Positions 45,070-53,592 of a DNA stretch of 64,000 nt are shown here, in pieces. The notes beneath the pieces are model-generated. The model saw only the letters and a list, made by a program, of their open reading frames with translations. It searched no databases and had not been told where the DNA came from. The DNA lies in the NCBI RefSeq assembly GCF_001927285.1, contig NZ_MSIG01000007.1, forward strand, positions 62,001 through 126,000, written 5' to 3'. The position numbers and the translations under genes are program-made. The DNA is from Mongoliimonas terrestris. Its GTDB lineage: Bacteria; Pseudomonadota; Alphaproteobacteria; Rhizobiales; Pleomorphomonadaceae. Positions within the stretch are counted from its first letter, which is position 1. Each line of letters begins with the position of its first letter.

Positions 45070-47335
45070 GCGGCGGGCGTGCGTCCGCGTCGAGGCGCGG
45101 GCGCCAGCGGGTGAGAAGGCCGGCATTGCTGACGACCGACACGGACGAGAGCGCCATGGCGGCGCCGGCGAGCGCCGGCGTCAGCACGCCGAAGGCGGCG
45201 AGCGGGATGCCCACCACGTTGTAGACGAAGGCCCAGAAGAGATTCTGGCGGATCTTCGCCCGGGTCGCGATGGCGACCTCCAGGGCGGCCGGCACCAGCC
45301 GGGGATCCGGCCGCATCAAGGTGATGGCGGCGGTCTCCATGGCGACGTCCGTGCCGGTGCCCATCGCGATGCCGACGTCTGCGGCCGCGAGCGCGGGCGC
45401 GTCGTTGACCCCGTCGCCCACCATGGCGACGGTCCGCCCCGCCTTCTGGAGCGCCGCCACCTCGGCCGCCTTGTCTGCGGGCAGCACCGGGCCGCGCCAT
45501 CCCGCAAGGCCGAGGTCCGCGGCGACAGCGGCGGCGACGGCGGCATTGTCGCCGGTCAGCATGCGGCTTTCGATGCCGCGTGCCCGCAGGGCGTCCACCG
45601 CCGCCCGCGCCTCCGGGCGCACCGGATCGGCGAGCGCGAGGACGCCGAGCACCGCGCCGTCCCGGGCGACGAACACCGCCGTGCGGGCCTTCGCCTCGAA
45701 CGCCCGGAAGGCCGCGTCGAGCGCGCCCGTGTCGACCTTGCGCTCCGCCATCAGCGCGCCGTTGCCGACCGCCACCACGGCGCCGTCCACGGTCGCCGAC
45801 ACGCCGCGCGCCACGCTCGCCTTGAAGCCGGTGGCGGGGCGAAGCGCCAGACCCCTGCCGGCCGCCGCCTCCACCACCGCCCGGGCGAGCGGATGCTCGC
45901 TGAAATGCTGGACCGAGGCGGCAAGCGCCAGCACCCCGTCCGCGTCGCCACCGGGCGCGACCGCCATGTCCACCAGCGCCGGCCGGCCCTCGGTCAGCGT
46001 GCCGGTCTTGTCGAACAGCACCACGTCGACGGCGCTCGCCCGCTCCAGCGTCTCGATGTCCTTGATGAGGATGCCGGCCTTGGCGGCGGCCCCCGTGCCG
46101 GCGACGAGCGCCGTCGGCGTCGCGAGGCCGAGCGCGCATGGGCAGGCGATCACCAGCACCGAGACCGCCGCCACCAGCGCCGCCTCGAAGCCCGCCCCCG
46201 CCACCATCCAGGCGCCGAAGGTGAGAAGCGCGACCGCCACCACCACCGGCACGAAGACGGCGCTGATCCGGTCCACCAGCACCTGCACCGGCGCCTTGCC
46301 GCTCTGGGCGTTCTCCACGAGGCGGGTGATGCGGGCAAGGGTCGTGTCCTCGCCGGTTGCCGTCACCGTGGCGACCAGCGCGGCCTCGCCGTTCAGCGCC
46401 CCGGTCACCACCGGGTCGCCCGGACCGCGCTCCACCGGCACGCTCTCGCCGGTGACGAGGCTCTCGTCGATGTGGCCCGTGCCTTCGGCGATGCGGCCGT
46501 CCATCGGCACCCGCTCGCCGGGCCGGATCAGAACCCGGTCGCCGGCCCTGAGGTCCCCCACTGCGACGCTCTCCTCGCCCGTGTCCGTCAGCCGGGTGGC
46601 GACCTCCGGCCGGAGCGCCATCAGCGCCCGCACGGCCGCCGTAGTGCCGGCCTTGGCCCGCTCCTCCATCAGCTTGCCGGCAAGGATGAGCGTGAGCACC
46701 GTGGCCGATGCCTCGAAATAGAGGTGGCCCGCGGCCCCGTGGCCGCGGGTCAGCACCATCCAGGTGGAGAAGCCCCAGGCCGCCGTAGTGCCGAGGGCCA
46801 CCAGCACGTCCATGTTGGCGCCGCCGCTCGCCAGCGCCTTGGCGGCACCGCGATAGAAGCGGGCGCCGGCGACCGCCTGCACGATGGTGGCCAGCACCAG
46901 TTCGGTCCACGGGTTCATCAGATGCCCGGCACCGGCCATCATGGCCACCATGGAGACGATGAAGGGCAGCGTCAGCGCGGCGGAGAGCGCGAACACGGCC
47001 AGCGTCCGGCGATAGGCGGCGCGGCGCGCCACCTCCTCCCGCTCCCGCTGGCGGCGACGCTCGGCCGGGTCGGCGGCCCGCGGCGTCGCCTCGTAGCCGG
47101 CCCGGTCGACCGCGTCGACGACCGCCTGGTCGTCGGTCCCGTTATCGAGCACCACGTCGGCCCGTTCGAGCGCCAGGTTGACCGTCGCATCCGCGATGCC
47201 GGGCGTCTTCCGCAGCACGGTCTCGATCCGGCTGGCGCAGGCGGCGCACGTCATGCCGCGCACATCAAAGACGCGGGTGGTCGGTTGCTCGGCGTGCGCG
47301 TCTGTGTCGGGCAGGGGGGAGAGGGCACGCATCAT
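45059..47335 (-). CDS. copA: Copper-translocating P1B-type ATPase
   Basis: 758 residues. One N-terminal heavy-metal domain (~20-85) with GMTCAACASRIE, then eight TM helices. Other marks are the actuator loop (VTGESVPVERGPGD), the metal-binding CPC motif in the sixth helix (VIACPCALGLATPTAL), the phosphorylation site DKTGTLTEG and the hinge VGDGVNDAPALAAADVG. It exports Cu(I) from the cytoplasm. A CueR/HmrR-type operator lies upstream at the expected position, although no cueR gene is in the window. A second in-frame ATG follows immediately after the first. Confidence 0.96.
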   Translation of the reverse strand: MMRALSPLPDTDAHAEQPTTRVFDVRGMTCAACASRIETVLRKTPGIADATVNLALERADVVLDNGTDDQAVVDAVDRAGYEATPRAADPAERRRQREREEVARRAAYRRTLAVFALSAALTLPFIVSMVAMMAGAGHLMNPWTELVLATIVQAVAGARFYRGAAKALASGGANMDVLVALGTTAAWGFSTWMVLTRGHGAAGHLYFEASATVLTLILAGKLMEERAKAGTTAAVRALMALRPEVATRLTDTGEESVAVGDLRAGDRVLIRPGERVPMDGRIAEGTGHIDESLVTGESVPVERGPGDPVVTGALNGEAALVATVTATGEDTTLARITRLVENAQSGKAPVQVLVDRISAVFVPVVVAVALLTFGAWMVAGAGFEAALVAAVSVLVIACPCALGLATPTALVAGTGAAAKAGILIKDIETLERASAVDVVLFDKTGTLTEGRPALVDMAVAPGGDADGVLALAASVQHFSEHPLARAVVEAAAGRGLALRPATGFKASVARGVSATVDGAVVAVGNGALMAERKVDTGALDAAFRAFEAKARTAVFVARDGAVLGVLALADPVRPEARAAVDALRARGIESRMLTGDNAAVAAAVAADLGLAGWRGPVLPADKAAEVAALQKAGRTVAMVGDGVNDAPALAAADVGIAMGTGTDVAMETAAITLMRPDPRLVPAALEVAIATRAKIRQNLFWAFVYNVVGIPLAAFGVLTPALAGAAMALSSVSVVSNAGLLTRWRPRLDADARPPLKD

Positions 47336-47403
47336 CTCGTCTCCAGTCTATGACCGTCGCGTCCGAAGCGCCGAACGGCCCCGGATGATCCTTGGTGAAG
47401 GCG

Positions 47404-47434
47404 AACGTGGCGGTTCCAGTGACTGGAAGGTCAA
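47404..47434 (-). promoter_or_regulatory. CueR/HmrR-type copper-responsive promoter of copA
   Basis: Read on the minus strand: -35 TTGACC (47434-47429), a 19-nt spacer holding the perfect inverted repeat TTCCAG-TGA/TCA-CTGGAA (47428-47414), then a -10-like CACGTT (47409-47404). The overlong 19-nt spacer with a central palindrome is the hallmark of MerR-family copper promoters. The -10 lies about 70 bp before the copA ATG. Confidence 0.75.
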
Positions 47435-48147
47435 GACCGTGCGAGCGCGTACGGCATCACCAATCCGTGCTTACACAATCTTTAGCTGTATCGATCGTCG
47501 CAGGTCGAGGCGCGATGGGTCAGGCGGGCGCCTATGGCGATCCTGTTTTGTTCCAGACGAAATATGTAAAAGCCGCATGTTATCAGTCTCTGAAACGGCC
47601 TTGCCTAATCACATAGAAAACGCACAATGTAACAGGGCGCGAGTTTCATCGTTTGTTCATGTGTCACTATTGACAATGCCTGGAACACGTAAAACCGCAG
47701 TGTTTGCAAAGGAGCAGGCTCGGTCACCGTTTCCTTCGCCAATGGTCATACCAAAGATCGCCGCTCTTGGCGCGGCCATGGCGATCACCGTGGACCCCAG
47801 TTCCAGATCGGGTCGGAGTCCGGAGCGAGAGCTCAACCGACTTCCCTCGCTTATAGGTGGTGGGACCCTTGAGCGTTCTCAATCGCCCGAATGATCCCGT
47901 TGTGTTCTGGTCGGAAGAGCGCTCGAAACGCCCTTCGGTACAACCGCTTAGCGAGACACCTCGTCAATGCGGATGAATATCATAATATGCAATGCACACA
48001 GCTCCATGCTTTGTTCATTGCTATTGATGACAATATGACTTGCCGATTTGGATCGGCTCTGCACTGACCTATGCAGAATCGCTACAACTTCGACGCGGAG
48101 ATGCCGGTGCGCTCTCGCGTCTCGGCTGCGCTGCCGTCGTGCTCCGG
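47435..48147. other. AT-richer intergenic stretch without recognisable genes
   Basis: About 710 bp with clearly lower GC than the rest of the window, mainly 47460-47750 and 47960-48040. No frame gives a recognisable protein. A motif TTTGTTCAT followed closely by CTATTGA(TGA)CAAT occurs at 47652-47677 and again at 48010-48034. The stretch may be decayed or acquired DNA, or hold a small RNA or regulatory region. Confidence 0.45.
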
Positions 48148-48954
48148 TCAGCCGAGCCGCTCCGGATTGAACCGGTGCACGTCGTCGAGGAGGGCCAGGA
48201 AGCCGTGGGCGGCGTGGTCGAGGGACAGTCGGCCCTTCTCGGCGCTTGCCGCCGCCGCGTTGCCGACCGCGCCGGCCGGATTGAGATCCTGTGCTTTCCA
48301 GCCGAACTGCGCCGGCCCGTGCACCCTCAGGTGCGCCATGGTGTCGATCATCTCGTGCTGGGTGGACCGGAAGTCGGCCGCCCGGTCCATGCGGACGAGA
48401 TCCGGCCGGAGGTGGAGCATGATGGACGTCTCCACATCGCCGCCGTGGATGCCGTAGACGAACTCCTCCGCCGGGAACACGCCGTCCGGCTGCCCGAACC
48501 GGGCCCAGGACGTGGCGACCGCCAGCATCCGGTGGCGAATCCGGAGCTCGCGGGCGACGATGTCCATGATCGGCACGTTGCCGCCGTGGGAGGTGACGAT
48601 CACCAGCTTGCGCACGCCGGCGCGGGCGACGCTGTCGCCGATGTCGAGCCAGGCCCGGGTCACCGTGTCCCAGTCGAGGGTGAGGGTGCCCGGGCTGTCG
48701 ATATGCTCGTTGGACTTGGCCACCGCCTGCACCGGCAGGAAGGTCGCCGGCAGGCGATCGTCGAGCAGGCCGATGACCCGGGCGATCTGACCTTCCGCGA
48801 TGCAGGTGTCGGTGTAGACCGGCAAGTGCGGCCCGTGCTGCTCGATCGCGGCGACCGGCAGCACCGCGATCCAGGACGCCGTGTCTCCCTCCCGGAAGTC
48901 GGTGGTGGTCATCTCGTGCCAGTGGCGGCGGGGCAGGGCGGTCATGGGCGGCAT
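48148..48954 (-). CDS. Creatininase-family amidohydrolase
   Basis: 268 residues; a second ATG at 48945 is an alternative start. The metal-binding pattern of the creatininase family is visible: AAIEQHGPHLPVYTDT, VTSHGGNVPIMD and GIHGGDVETSIML. The family includes creatininase, a formamide hydrolase in deazaflavin and purine-like pathways, and the mycofactocin peptidase MftE, so the reaction is likely hydrolysis of a cyclic or simple amide. It is the last gene of a minus-strand unit with RidA, Uma2 and 8-oxoguanine deaminase, suggesting ring-amide opening in a nitrogen-heterocycle pathway. Confidence 0.88.
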   Translation of the reverse strand: MPPMTALPRRHWHEMTTTDFREGDTASWIAVLPVAAIEQHGPHLPVYTDTCIAEGQIARVIGLLDDRLPATFLPVQAVAKSNEHIDSPGTLTLDWDTVTRAWLDIGDSVARAGVRKLVIVTSHGGNVPIMDIVARELRIRHRMLAVATSWARFGQPDGVFPAEEFVYGIHGGDVETSIMLHLRPDLVRMDRAADFRSTQHEMIDTMAHLRVHGPAQFGWKAQDLNPAGAVGNAAAASAEKGRLSLDHAAHGFLALLDDVHRFNPERLG

Positions 48955-49023
48955 CCGGCATGGCGGCGCGGTCGCCGGGGCGATCGCGCGCGGGAGGGTG
49001 GTGAGGTGAACGGTTCGGCGGCG

Positions 49024-50367
49024 TCAGATCGCTTCCAGGAAGCGCTTGGCGGCCGCACCATGCTCATAGCGCAGACGGGCGACGTCCACACCCACCGGCA
49101 TGCCGTCCTTCACCCGCCAGCCGCCCTTCACCATCACCCGGTCGGCCGCGTGGGCGCCGCAGAGCACGAGCGCGGCGAGCGGGTCGCCTGCACCGGAGAA
49201 GCGCAACTCGTCCAGGGTGTAGAAGGCAAGGTCCGCCTGCTTGCCGACGGCGATCGATCCGATGTCGTCGCGCCGGAGGCATTTGGCGGAGCCTTCCGTC
49301 GCCCAGCGGAACACGTCGAAATGAGTGACGCTCGCCGCGTCGTAGCGCAGGCGCCCGATCATCAGGGCATGCCGGAGCGCCTCCATCAGGTTCGAACTGT
49401 CGTTGGAGGCCGAGCCGTCCACCCCGAGGCCGACCTTGGCGCCGGCCGCCTCCAACTCCTTGGTGCGGCAGATGCCGGAGGCGAGCACCATGTTGGAGGC
49501 CGGGCAGTGGCAGATGCCGACCCCGTGGCGGCCGAGCCGGCCCACCTCCTCGTCGTTGAAGTGGATGCCGTGGGCCACCCAGGCCCGGTCGGTCAGCCAG
49601 CCGGTCTCCTCGATATAGTCCACCGGCGTGCAGTTGAACTTGGACTTGCAGTAGTCGACCTCGTCCTGCGTCTCCGCCAGATGGGTGTGAAGGGCGCAGT
49701 CGTATCTGTCACCGAGCCGGGCGGTCTCCACCATCAGCCGCTTGGTCACGTTGAACGGCGCGCACGGGGCGAGCGCCACCTGCAGCATCGCCCCCTCGGA
49801 GCGGTCGTGGTACTTGGACAGCACCCGCTCGCAGTCGGCGAGGATCACGTCCGCGTCCTGGCAGGCGCCCGGAATGGCGTTGCCGCCGTCCTCCACGGTG
49901 AGGTTCAGCGAGCCGCGCGTCAGCGTCATGCGCATGCCGAGGGCGGTCGCCTCCTCGGCCTGGATGTCCATGGCGTCGTCGAGGCCGGGCGGAAACAGAT
50001 ACTGGTGGTCCGACACCGTGGTCGAGCCGGACATCAGGAGTTCCGTCAGCGACAGCCGGGTGGCGAGCCGCAGGTTCTCCGGCGTCACGTTCTTCGCCCA
50101 GATCGGGAAGAGCGCCTCCAGCCAGGGGAAGAGCTCCTTGTTGATCGCCTTCGGGTGCGCCCGCGTCAGCGTCTGGAACATGTGGTGGTGGGTGTTGACC
50201 AACCCCGGGATCATCACATGGCGCTCCGCGTCGAAGGTCTCGTCCACCGGCGCGGATGGCGCGCCCCCAGGGCCGACCAGTTCCACGATCCGGCCGTCCT
50301 CCACCACCACGCCCCGTTCGGCGCCGTCGGCCAGGATGGCGAGGGGGTCCTTGATCCAGAGACGCAT
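49024..50367 (-). CDS. 8-oxoguanine deaminase-like amidohydrolase
   Basis: 447 residues. A metal-dependent amidohydrolase barrel: VMIPGLVNTHHHMFQTLTRA, ALHTHLAETQDEVDYCK, WVAHGIHFNDEEV, GICHCPASNMVLASGIC and LGVDGSASNDSSNLMEALRHA. The stretches VDYIEETGWL, DIGSIAVGKQADLAFYTLDELRFSG and GLVNTHHH are very like the characterised Pseudomonas aeruginosa 8-oxoguanine deaminase, which converts 8-oxoguanine to urate. It starts 7 bp after the Uma2 gene and is followed after 69 bp by the creatininase-family gene. Confidence 0.9.
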   Translation of the reverse strand: MRLWIKDPLAILADGAERGVVVEDGRIVELVGPGGAPSAPVDETFDAERHVMIPGLVNTHHHMFQTLTRAHPKAINKELFPWLEALFPIWAKNVTPENLRLATRLSLTELLMSGSTTVSDHQYLFPPGLDDAMDIQAEEATALGMRMTLTRGSLNLTVEDGGNAIPGACQDADVILADCERVLSKYHDRSEGAMLQVALAPCAPFNVTKRLMVETARLGDRYDCALHTHLAETQDEVDYCKSKFNCTPVDYIEETGWLTDRAWVAHGIHFNDEEVGRLGRHGVGICHCPASNMVLASGICRTKELEAAGAKVGLGVDGSASNDSSNLMEALRHALMIGRLRYDAASVTHFDVFRWATEGSAKCLRRDDIGSIAVGKQADLAFYTLDELRFSGAGDPLAALVLCGAHAADRVMVKGGWRVKDGMPVGVDVARLRYEHGAAAKRFLEAI

Positions 50368-50374
50368 GGGCGGG

Positions 50375-50920
50375 TCACTCGTAGAAGTCGGAGAGGGAAA
50401 GGGCGATGCCGAGCCCCGGCAGCGGAATGGCGGCGTCCGGGCCGATGAGGGACTCCATGGACCATCGGCCGTCGCTTGTCCGGCTGAAGAGGACGGCCTT
50501 TGCGACTTCGGGCTCGATCAGCAGAATGTGGGCGATGGACGGAACGGACTGGTATTCGGCGACCTTCACGTTGAGATCGATCTGCCGTGTGGAGGGGGAG
50601 AGGACTTCCACGACCGCTGTCGGGGTCTGCGCGAAAAGCCGATCGTCGTCTGTCGCACCACAATCGATCGTCACGTCCGGCCGACGGATGTTGCCCTTCG
50701 GGATGCGAACGGCGAAATCGCCGCTGAAGGGCTCGCAGGGTGTTCCCGCCAAAGCACGGCGGAATGCCACAAGCGCACTCACGACGATACGGTCATGACG
50801 GGCTCGCGCCCCCACCATGGCGCGCGGATTGCCGTCCACCAGCTCGTATCGCCCCTCCTGCCGGGTGCACCACGCCAGGAAGGTATCCGCGTCCATGCGC
50901 TCGATCGTCATGTCGCCCAT
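50375..50920 (-). CDS. Uma2-family (DUF820) putative endonuclease
   Basis: 181 residues from the ATG at 50920, chosen for the G-rich ribosome site just upstream. The Uma2 fold shows YELVDGNPRAMVGARARHDRIV, RRPDVTIDCG and VVEVLSPSTRQIDLNVKVAEYQSVPSIAHILLIEPE. The D...E-V-L / K pattern matches the PD-(D/E)XK nuclease superfamily. Uma2 proteins are abundant in cyanobacteria and of unknown function; they are often linked to transposable DNA. Its position inside a metabolic operon, 7 bp before the deaminase gene, is odd. Confidence 0.88.
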   Translation of the reverse strand: MGDMTIERMDADTFLAWCTRQEGRYELVDGNPRAMVGARARHDRIVVSALVAFRRALAGTPCEPFSGDFAVRIPKGNIRRPDVTIDCGATDDDRLFAQTPTAVVEVLSPSTRQIDLNVKVAEYQSVPSIAHILLIEPEVAKAVLFSRTSDGRWSMESLIGPDAAIPLPGLGIALSLSDFYE

Positions 50921-50949
50921 CGCGCGCCCCCCGGCCGTCCGCCGTGCCA

Positions 50950-51354
50950 TCATGGCACCTTCGCGGCTGTGACTTCCACCTCCACCTTGAACTCGGGCCG
51001 GGTGAAGCCGGACACCATGATCAGCGTGGAGGCGGGCGGGGGGTCGGACACCCAGCGGTCGCGCACGGCCATGTAGGCGGGAAAGTCCTCGCGGCGGGTC
51101 AGGAAGGCGTTGACGCGGATCACGTCCGCGAAGGTCATGCCGGCCTCCGCCAGGATGGCGGCGCAGGCCTTGAAGCAGATCTCCGTCTGCTCGCCCGTGT
51201 CCTCCGGCACCGTCTCGTCCAGCCGGATGCCGAGCTGTCCCGACGTCACCACGAGGCGCGCCCCCGGCGGAACCGCCACGCCGTGGCTGTAGCGGCCGAA
51301 GGGCGGGCGGACGTCGCGCGGGGTCAGGATGGTCGCCATCGTCGTCTCGCTCAT
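50950..51354 (-). CDS. RidA-family (YjgF/YER057c/UK114) protein
   Basis: 134 residues from the ATG at 51354; another ATG at 51339 is possible. RidA pattern: YSHGVAVPPGARLVVTSGQLGI, CFKACAAILAEAGMTFADVIRVNAFLTRREDFPAYMAVRDRW and the closing EVEVTAAKV. RidA proteins hydrolyse reactive enamine/imine intermediates; subgroups such as RutC act in pyrimidine breakdown. As the first gene of a unit with two nucleobase- or amide-type hydrolases, a detoxifying or imine-hydrolysing role in that pathway is likely. It is divergent from the ABC transporter operon. Confidence 0.9.
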   Translation of the reverse strand: MSETTMATILTPRDVRPPFGRYSHGVAVPPGARLVVTSGQLGIRLDETVPEDTGEQTEICFKACAAILAEAGMTFADVIRVNAFLTRREDFPAYMAVRDRWVSDPPPASTLIMVSGFTRPEFKVEVEVTAAKVP

Positions 51355-51540
51355 GCTCGGATCGATCGCCAGCTTAGGGGCAGCCGTCCGTCCGCGACAA
51401 GCGGAAGGGGGTGGCAGCCGCGCGTCAGAATGCGGCATACTGCCCTGAAAATAAGCATAGGATCCAAACGGGCAGGTCCGTCCGTACGCTCTGAGGCGGC
51501 GTCCGCTGGTCTGGCCGTGCGGACGCATCGGTCATGCCGG

Positions 51541-51599
51541 TGGCATGGCTCTTGCCAACCATCCGATCAAAAATGCAAATGTCGTCCGGGTGCGACGAC
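51541..51599. promoter_or_regulatory. Inverted repeats in the RidA/ABC divergent gap
   Basis: Two inverted repeats with 7-nt spacers lie upstream of the ABC transporter start: TGGCA...TGCCA at 51541-51557 and GTCGTC...GACGAC at 51581-51599. Either could be an operator coordinating the two divergent units. No regulator gene is adjacent. Confidence 0.35.
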
Positions 51600-51623
51600 A
51601 GTTCGCGGGAAGGGGCTTCGATC

Positions 51624-52640
51624 ATGGCTTCGCGTATGCTGGTTCTCACTGCCGCCGCTTTCGGTACCCTCGTCGCCGGGCCCGCCGCGGCGCTCGACGA
51701 GGTGACGTTCGGCACCAACTGGCTGGCCCAGGCCGAGCACGGGGGCTTCTATCAGGCGGTCGCCGACGGCACCTACGAGAAGTTCGGCCTGAAGGTGACC
51801 ATCCGCCAGGGCGGCCCGCAGGCGGCCAACCGCTCGCTCCTCATCGCCGGCCAGATTCAGTTCTACATGGGCGGCAACATGCTGGAGGGGCTGGACGCGG
51901 TGAAGCAGGGCATCCCGACCGTCACGGTCGCGGCCAGCTTCCAGAAGGACCCGCAGGTCCTGATGGCCCATCCGGACCAGGGCGTGGAAAAGTTCGAGGA
52001 TCTCGCCAAGCTGCCCACCATCTTCATGGGCAAGGACGGCTTCATCACCTTCTTCCAGTGGATGAAGTCGGCCTATCCGGGCTTCAAGGACGAGCAGTAC
52101 AAGCCCTACACCTTCAACCCCGCCCCCTTCATCGCCGACCCGCAGTCGGCCCAGCAGGGCTATCTCACCTCCGAACCGTTCGAGGTGGAGCGCCAGGCGG
52201 GCTGGAAGCCGGTGATCTTCCTTCTGGCCGACCAGGGCTTCGACACCTATTCGACCACCATCGACACCCAGGCCGACCTGGTCGCCAACAACCCGGACCT
52301 CGTCCAGCGCTTCGTCGATGCCAGCATGATCGGCTGGTACACCTATCTCTACGGCGACAACGCCGCCGCCAACGCCCTCATCAAGACCGACAATCCGGAG
52401 ATGTCGGACGAGCAGATCGCCTTCTCGATCGCCAAGATGAAGGAATACGGCATCCTGGAGTCCGGCCCCGCGCTCGAAAAGGGCATCGGCTGCATGACCG
52501 ACGAGCAGCACGCGTCCTTCGCCGACAAGCTGATCAAGGCCGGCATCGTCGACGCGTCGGTGGACGTGAAGAAGGCCTATACCCTCCAGTTCGTCTGCAA
52601 GGGCACCGGCCTCGACGTCAAGAAGGCCAACGGCGGCTGA
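51624..52640 (+). CDS. NMT1/SsuA-type ABC transporter substrate-binding protein
   Basis: 338 residues from the ATG at 51624 (GGGAAGGGG upstream). A Sec signal peptide is clear (MASRMLVLTAAAFGTLVAGPAAA). The mature protein has the NMT1/THI5-like pattern (FGTNWLAQAEHGGFYQAVADGTYEKFGL, GGPQAANRSLLIAGQIQFYMGG, FQKDPQVLMAHPDQGV). Family members bind pyrimidine precursors, hydroxypyrimidines, sulfonates or aromatic compounds in the periplasm. With the cytosine-deaminase-like enzyme downstream, a nucleobase-like ligand is the best guess. Two strong hairpins separate it from the ATPase gene. Confidence 0.9.
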   Translation: MASRMLVLTAAAFGTLVAGPAAALDEVTFGTNWLAQAEHGGFYQAVADGTYEKFGLKVTIRQGGPQAANRSLLIAGQIQFYMGGNMLEGLDAVKQGIPTVTVAASFQKDPQVLMAHPDQGVEKFEDLAKLPTIFMGKDGFITFFQWMKSAYPGFKDEQYKPYTFNPAPFIADPQSAQQGYLTSEPFEVERQAGWKPVIFLLADQGFDTYSTTIDTQADLVANNPDLVQRFVDASMIGWYTYLYGDNAAANALIKTDNPEMSDEQIAFSIAKMKEYGILESGPALEKGIGCMTDEQHASFADKLIKAGIVDASVDVKKAYTLQFVCKGTGLDVKKANGG

Positions 52641-52646
52641 CCCGAG

Positions 52647-52736
52647 CCGGGCGGCCGCGGTGCATCGCGCCGGGCCGCCCGGTCTGTCCCGCCGGCCGTT
52701 CGATCGTCCGTCGCCGCCGACCTTCGGCGGCGACGG
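52647..52736 (+). other. Two strong intercistronic stem-loops after the substrate-binding protein gene
   Basis: The first hairpin has perfect 10-bp arms CCGGGCGGCC/GGCCGCCCGG (52647-52656, 52673-52682). The second has perfect 13-bp arms (52708-52720 and 52724-52736) around a CCT loop. Neither is followed by T residues. Such structures after binding-protein genes usually stabilise the upstream mRNA or reduce read-through, so more binding protein than ATPase is made. Confidence 0.7.
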
Positions 52737-52779
52737 CCTCTCCTGTCCGCCCGCTTCCCTCGCGTTCCTCCAGGCCCCG

Positions 52780-53592
52780 ATGTCGTCTTCGTCTTCGGCC
52801 GCAGCGCCCCATTCCCCCGTCGTCCGGCTGGAAGGCGTCACCAAGAGCTTCGCCAACGGCACCCTGGCGCTCGATCGGCTGACCCTCGACGTGGCGCCGG
52901 GCGAGTTCCTCAGCCTGCTCGGGCCCTCCGGCTGCGGCAAGTCGACGGCGCTGCGCATCATCGCCGGCCTCAGCCACCCGACCTCCGGCCGGGTCGACTG
53001 GCCGTCCGCCGGCGAAGGCGCTGGCGCCCATGCCCGATCGATCGGCTTCGTCTTCCAGGAGCCGACGCTGATGCCCTGGGCGACGGTTTTCAACAACGTT
53101 TGGCTGCCGCTGCGCCTGAAAGGCCGGTCCAAGGCGTCCGTCCGCGACGCCGTCATGGACGCGCTGGAACGGGTCGGCCTCGCCGCCTTCGCGGACGCCT
53201 ACCCCCGCGAACTCTCCGGCGGCATGAAGATGCGGGTGTCGCTCGCCCGCGCCCTCGTCACCCGGCCGAAGCTCCTCCTGATGGACGAGCCCTTCGCGGC
53301 CCTTGACGAGATCACCCGCTTCAAGCTCAACAACGACATCCTGAAGCTCCAGGCCGAACTCGGCTGGACGGTGGTCTTCGTTACCCATTCGGTGTTCGAG
53401 AGCGTCTATCTCTCCTCGCGCATCGTCGTCATGGCGGCCCGGCCGGGCCGGGTGTTCGACGAGATCGCCGTGCCGGTGCCGCGCCCGCGCAACGAGAGCT
53501 TCCGCACCTCGCCGGACTATGTGGCGCTCTGCCGCGAGGCGTCCGACGCGCTCACCCGGGCCATGCAGGCCGCCGGACGGGAGGTCGCCTGA
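52780..53592 (+). CDS. ABC transporter ATP-binding protein (nitrate/sulfonate/pyrimidine type)
   Basis: 270 residues from the ATG at 52780. Walker A GPSGCGKST, Q-loop FVFQEPTLMPW, signature LSGGM, Walker B LLLMDEPFAALDE and the switch His in VFVTHSVFE. It pairs with the permease that starts at the last base of this gene (TGATG overlap). It powers import of the ligand captured by the NMT1-type binding protein. Confidence 0.93.
   Translation: MSSSSSAAAPHSPVVRLEGVTKSFANGTLALDRLTLDVAPGEFLSLLGPSGCGKSTALRIIAGLSHPTSGRVDWPSAGEGAGAHARSIGFVFQEPTLMPWATVFNNVWLPLRLKGRSKASVRDAVMDALERVGLAAFADAYPRELSGGMKMRVSLARALVTRPKLLLMDEPFAALDEITRFKLNNDILKLQAELGWTVVFVTHSVFESVYLSSRIVVMAARPGRVFDEIAVPVPRPRNESFRTSPDYVALCREASDALTRAMQAAGREVA

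Noticed and set aside
47392..47894. Plus-strand frames through the AT-rich gap after copA
   Set aside because: They extend from antisense copA sequence into the gap, resemble no protein family and lack ribosome sites.
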